Positions 61,512-64,000 of a stretch of 64,000 bases of DNA are shown here, in pieces. The position numbers and the translations under genes were made by a program. Positions within the stretch are counted from its first letter, which is position 1; every line of letters starts with the position of its first letter. The stretch comes from a bacterium. GTDB lineage: Bacteria; Bacillota_I; Bacilli_A; RF39; UBA660. The DNA is taken from the NCBI GenBank assembly GCA_004563275.1, contig SFSZ01000004.1, forward strand, positions 10,554 to 74,553, in the 5' to 3' direction. Below the pieces are notes generated by a model. That model was given only the letters and a program-made list of their open reading frames with translations, was not told where the DNA came from and searched no databases.

Positions 61512-62282
61512 TTGGCTAAGTATAAAGTAGAAATAAACGGAATAGACACTAACAAATTAAAAGTATTAACTAATGATGAAATGATTACTTTATTTAAAGA
61601 ATATCAAAAAGGGAATCAAGAAGCTAAAGAAGAAATAATTAATGGTAACTTAAAATTAGTTCTCAGTATCATTAATAAATATAATAATGGTAAACATGAC
61701 ATGAATGATCTATTTCAAATTGGTTGTGTCGGGTTAATTAAAGCAGTTGATAACTTTAGTTTAGAATATAATGTTCAATTCTCAACTTATGCAGTTCCCT
61801 TAATTATTGGTGAAGTAAAAAGATTTATTAGAGACTCTAGTACTGTAAGAATATCAAGAAGCATTAGAGATAATGCCTATCAAATTTTAAAATATAAAGA
61901 TGAATATATGTTAAAACATGGCATTGAACCATCAAATCGTGAAATATGTGATAATTTAAATTTATCTGAATATGAACTTGCATCATCTCTAGAAAGTTTA
62001 ATCGCACCCATGAGTTTATTTGATCCCATCTATAATGATGGTGGAGATACTATCTATTTAATGGATCAAGTAAAAGACCCTAAAGTAAAAGAGCAAGATG
62101 ATATCATCAGTTTAAGACATGCTCTAAAAGAAATAAACGAAAGAGAAGCTAAAATATTATATTCAAGATATATCTATGGTAAAACTCAAATGGAACTAGC
62201 AGATGACTTAGGAGTTTCCCAAGCTCAAATATCTCGAATTGAAAAAAGTGCTATTAGAAATGTTAAAAGACTCATGAAATAA
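61512..62282 (+). CDS. sigG: RNA polymerase sigma-G (forespore)
   Basis: 256 residues from TTG 61512 (leucine codon read as Met; AKYKVEINGIDTNKLKVLTNDEM). The classical sigma-G start is KVEICGVDTSKLPVL-like, which sets this start rather than the in-frame TTG at 61458. Region 2 NGNLKLVLSIINKYNNGKHDMNDLFQIGCVGLIKAVDNF and VPLIIGEVKRFIRDSSTVRISRS follow, with LFDPIYNDGGDTIYLMDQV and C-terminal GKTQMELADDLGVSQAQISRIEK. Weak start codon and a hairpin-covered ribosome-binding site suggest tight delay of its synthesis. Confidence 0.96.
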   Translation: MAKYKVEINGIDTNKLKVLTNDEMITLFKEYQKGNQEAKEEIINGNLKLVLSIINKYNNGKHDMNDLFQIGCVGLIKAVDNFSLEYNVQFSTYAVPLIIGEVKRFIRDSSTVRISRSIRDNAYQILKYKDEYMLKHGIEPSNREICDNLNLSEYELASSLESLIAPMSLFDPIYNDGGDTIYLMDQVKDPKVKEQDDIISLRHALKEINEREAKILYSRYIYGKTQMELADDLGVSQAQISRIEKSAIRNVKRLMK

Positions 62283-62304
62283 CATATAATTAATTGGTGA
62301 TACT

Positions 62305-62529
62305 ATGCTTATGAGTGATTTACAACGTAAAGATATTATCAATATGACAACCGGCAGCCGCATCGGAAAAATAATTGATATAGATGTAAATGAAGATGGT
62401 CTTATTAATAGTTTAATTGTAGGTGAACTTAAAATGATGAAAAGATTTAATAATAGTAGTGAAACCAGAATATCCTTTAAACAAATAAAAACTATAGGTT
62501 CAGACGTAATACTTGTCGATTTACCATAA
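62305..62529 (+). CDS. YlmC/YmxH-family sporulation protein (PRC-barrel)
   Basis: 74 residues: SDLQRKDIINMTTGSRIGKIIDIDVNEDG and ISFKQIKTIGSDVILVDL. The YlmC/YmxH PRC-barrel family is confined to spore formers and typically stands beside sigG, as here. Role is undefined. ATG 62305 follows TTGGTGATACT; ATG 62311 is an alternative. Confidence 0.88.
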   Translation: MLMSDLQRKDIINMTTGSRIGKIIDIDVNEDGLINSLIVGELKMMKRFNNSSETRISFKQIKTIGSDVILVDLP

Positions 62530-62560
62530 AATAAGTATAATATAAGTAGTTGGTGATAAA

Positions 62561-63028
62561 ATGAAGAAAAAAATAATTTTAATAAGTATTATAGTTTTTA
62601 TTTTAGATCAAATCTCAAAATACTTTATTCAAAATCTAATATCATTAAATGCAAGTATTAAAGTAATTAAAAATTTCTTTTATTTAACTTATGTTCACAA
62701 TGAAGGAGCAGCTTGGAGTTTATTTTTTAGACAAAGAATTTTCTTAATAGTTATTAGTATCTTTGCTTTATATATAATTTTTAAATATCTCAAAAACTTT
62801 ACTCAAAATAAAAGAAATACCATCGCATTTGGCTTACTTATCGGTGGAATATTAGGTAATTTCTTTGATAGAGTAGTATTTGGTTATGTTAAAGACTTTT
62901 TAGATTTTAGACTATTTAATTATAATTATCCCATTTTTAATTTAAGTGATATTGCTATATTTTTTGGTGTAATACTAGTTATATATGCAATTATAAAAGG
63001 AGAAGACCATGAAGATATTAGTAACTGA
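62561..63028 (+). CDS. lspA: Lipoprotein signal peptidase (SPase II)
   Basis: 155 residues, four membrane helices. Catalytic Asp pair in GNFFDRVVFGYVKDFLDF and FNLSDIAIFFGV; YVHNEGAAWSLF and DQISKYFIQ are also conserved. It processes prolipoproteins such as GerAC. It overlaps rluD by 20 bases, a classic Firmicute pair. Confidence 0.96.
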   Translation: MKKKIILISIIVFILDQISKYFIQNLISLNASIKVIKNFFYLTYVHNEGAAWSLFFRQRIFLIVISIFALYIIFKYLKNFTQNKRNTIAFGLLIGGILGNFFDRVVFGYVKDFLDFRLFNYNYPIFNLSDIAIFFGVILVIYAIIKGEDHEDISN

Positions 63029-63899
63029 TGATAACATAAGAATTGATAAGTATTTGACAACACAAACAGAGTATTCAAGAAGTACTATTCAAAAAATGAT
63101 TGAATCAAATAATATTTTAGTTAACAATAAACCAACTAAAAGTAATTATATTTTAAGAAATAATGATGAAATAACTATTGATGAAAATTTTAATGAAGAA
63201 ACTGACATTGAACCAGAAAATATTAAATTAGATATTATCTATGAAGATAATGATTTAATGGTAATTAATAAACCATCAGGTATGGTAGTTCATCCTGGTA
63301 ATGGTAATACATCTCATACATTAGTAAATGCTCTTATGGGATATACCGGTAATTTAAGTGATACTAATGGTGAATTTAGACCAGGCATCGTTCATCGTAT
63401 TGATAAAGATACCAGTGGTATTATCATTGTTGCTAAAAATAATAAAGCTCATGAATTATTAGCAGAAGGCTTTAAAAATAAAACAATCAAAAGAGAGTAT
63501 ACCGCTCTTTTAATTGGTGAACTTCCAACTGAAACAGCAACCATTGATGCTCCCATTGGTAGAGATAAAGAAGAAAGAAAAAGAATGTGTGTTACCCCAG
63601 ATAACTCTAAACATGCAGTAACCCACTTAAATGTCCTAAAAAGATATAAAGGTTATACCTTAGTAAATCTATCTTTAGAAACTGGTAGAACCCATCAAAT
63701 AAGAGTTCATATGAAATATATTGGTTATCCCGTATATAATGATCCAGTGTACACCAATATGAAAACAACTCCATTTGGTCAATTCTTACATTCAAGAAGC
63801 GTTGATTTTATTCAGCCCATTACTAAAGAAAAACTTCACTTTGAAGCCCCATTACCAACCGAATTCCAAGAATTTATAGATAACCTAGAAAGTAGATAA
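63009..63899 (+). CDS. rluD: Pseudouridine synthase RluD/YlyB family
   Basis: 296 residues: an N-terminal S4 domain (RIDKYLTTQTEYSRSTIQKMIESNNILVNNKP), then the RluA-type catalytic domain, catalytic Asp in HRIDKDTSGIIIVAKN. NKPSGMVVHPG and LETGRTHQIRVHM follow. It isomerises uridines in 23S rRNA; substrate positions cannot be set from sequence. GGAGAAG before the start lies inside lspA. Confidence 0.95.
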   Translation: MKILVTDDNIRIDKYLTTQTEYSRSTIQKMIESNNILVNNKPTKSNYILRNNDEITIDENFNEETDIEPENIKLDIIYEDNDLMVINKPSGMVVHPGNGNTSHTLVNALMGYTGNLSDTNGEFRPGIVHRIDKDTSGIIIVAKNNKAHELLAEGFKNKTIKREYTALLIGELPTETATIDAPIGRDKEERKRMCVTPDNSKHAVTHLNVLKRYKGYTLVNLSLETGRTHQIRVHMKYIGYPVYNDPVYTNMKTTPFGQFLHSRSVDFIQPITKEKLHFEAPLPTEFQEFIDNLESR

Positions 63900-63907
63900 T
63901 TTGAAGT

Positions 63908-63929
63908 TGTCAACGAAAAGTAGACACTA
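63908..63929. mobile_element. Probable terminal inverted repeat of an IS3-family element
   Basis: TTGTCAACGAAAAGTAGACAC lies between the rluD stop and the transposase end. It has the TGTC-type terminus seen in IS3/IS150 elements (read leftward, GTGTCTACTTTTCGTTGACA). The opposite end is outside the window, so the pairing of ends is not checked. Confidence 0.5.
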
Positions 63930-63938
63930 AAAAAATAT

Positions 63939-64000
63939 TTATTTAAAACCTAGTTGGGTTCTATACTCAACTGGGTTTTTATATTGTAATGCAAAACTTG
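63939..64000 (-). mobile_element. 3' end of an IS3-family transposase (OrfB), continues past window
   Basis: On the minus strand the last 19 visible codons read SFALQYKNPVEYRTQLGFK then TAA at 63941-63939. The NPVEYR motif near the end is the typical close of IS3-group OrfB (DDE integrase). A hairpin (AACCTAGTTG/CAACTGGGTT, about 63947-63977) covers the gene end. Only 62 bases are visible. Confidence 0.7.

Noticed and set aside
1..64000. Mycoplasma-type code with UGA as Trp
   Set aside because: TGA ends spoVAC and spoVAD in overlaps typical of operons, and Trp is encoded by TGG.
1..64000. tRNA or rRNA genes
   Set aside because: I scanned the intergenic gaps for tRNA-like cloverleaf ends and T-loop GGTTCGA motifs and for rRNA signatures and saw none; a tRNA-finding program would be decisive.

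Overview
The window looks like chromosome from a very AT-rich, endospore-forming Firmicute. UGA is a real stop (spoVAC ends in TGA), ribosome-binding sites are AGGAGG-like, leaders are T-box and L20 types, and the genes include ftsA-ftsZ-spoIIGA-sigE-sigG and nusA-ylxR-infB-rbfA-truB. My inference is an uncultured gut member of class Bacilli (RF39/Erysipelotrichales-like); no 16S rRNA or other decisive marker is present.

Bases 1-6612 are accessory DNA. They hold the start of a large serine recombinase, a repeat-rich non-coding stretch, an IS110-family insertion sequence with a structured 5' flank that is a candidate bridge RNA, a 613-residue protein of unknown function, and a complete type III (CptIN-like) toxin-antitoxin locus whose RNA repeats show compensatory base changes. 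This block abuts a ZIP metal-transporter gene cut short inside its HNIPE motif, which probably marks the junction with the core chromosome.

Bases 6613-17501 carry rnjA, an unusual 11-residue-repeat protein, a secreted mucin-like protein and a spoIIA-spoVA operon facing a gerA germinant-receptor operon. The spoIIA part is damaged or rewired: spoIIAB is absent, the 5' part of the sigma gene is deleted and out of frame, and SpoIIAA has Tyr where the regulatory Ser is expected.

Bases 17502-33420 are mostly information processing: L20-type leader-infC-rpmI-rplT, cotE, rpsP-khpA, tmcAL, rimP(short)-nusA-ylxR-infB-rbfA-truB, T-box-ileS, two tandem paralogous unknowns, and rpsD behind a leader with interleaved pairing (pseudoknot). 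Bases 33600-50970 hold a GH31 glucosidase, a TasA-like exported protein, T-box-leuS, a DUF5684-type protein, tdk-tmk, cse60-spoVB, trmB, an envelope gene cluster, a very short T-box upstream of dut-tyrS, and a lytic transglycosylase.

Bases 50971-64000 hold an EIIB-like domain lacking its phosphocysteine, a CotY/Z-type coat protein, a MurT/GatD pair in which GatD has lost its catalytic Cys and His, a giant Ig-like surface protein with a late frameshift, ftsA-ftsZ, spoIIGA-sigE, sigG behind a terminator that also covers its ribosome-binding site, ylmC, lspA, rluD, and the end of an IS3-family element at the right edge. Sporulation genes (spoIIA, spoVA, ger, cotE, cse60, spoVB, cotY/Z, spoIIGA, sigE, sigG, ylmC) are spread across the window, so the lineage is or recently was a spore former, while the forespore sigma-F switch appears broken or replaced.
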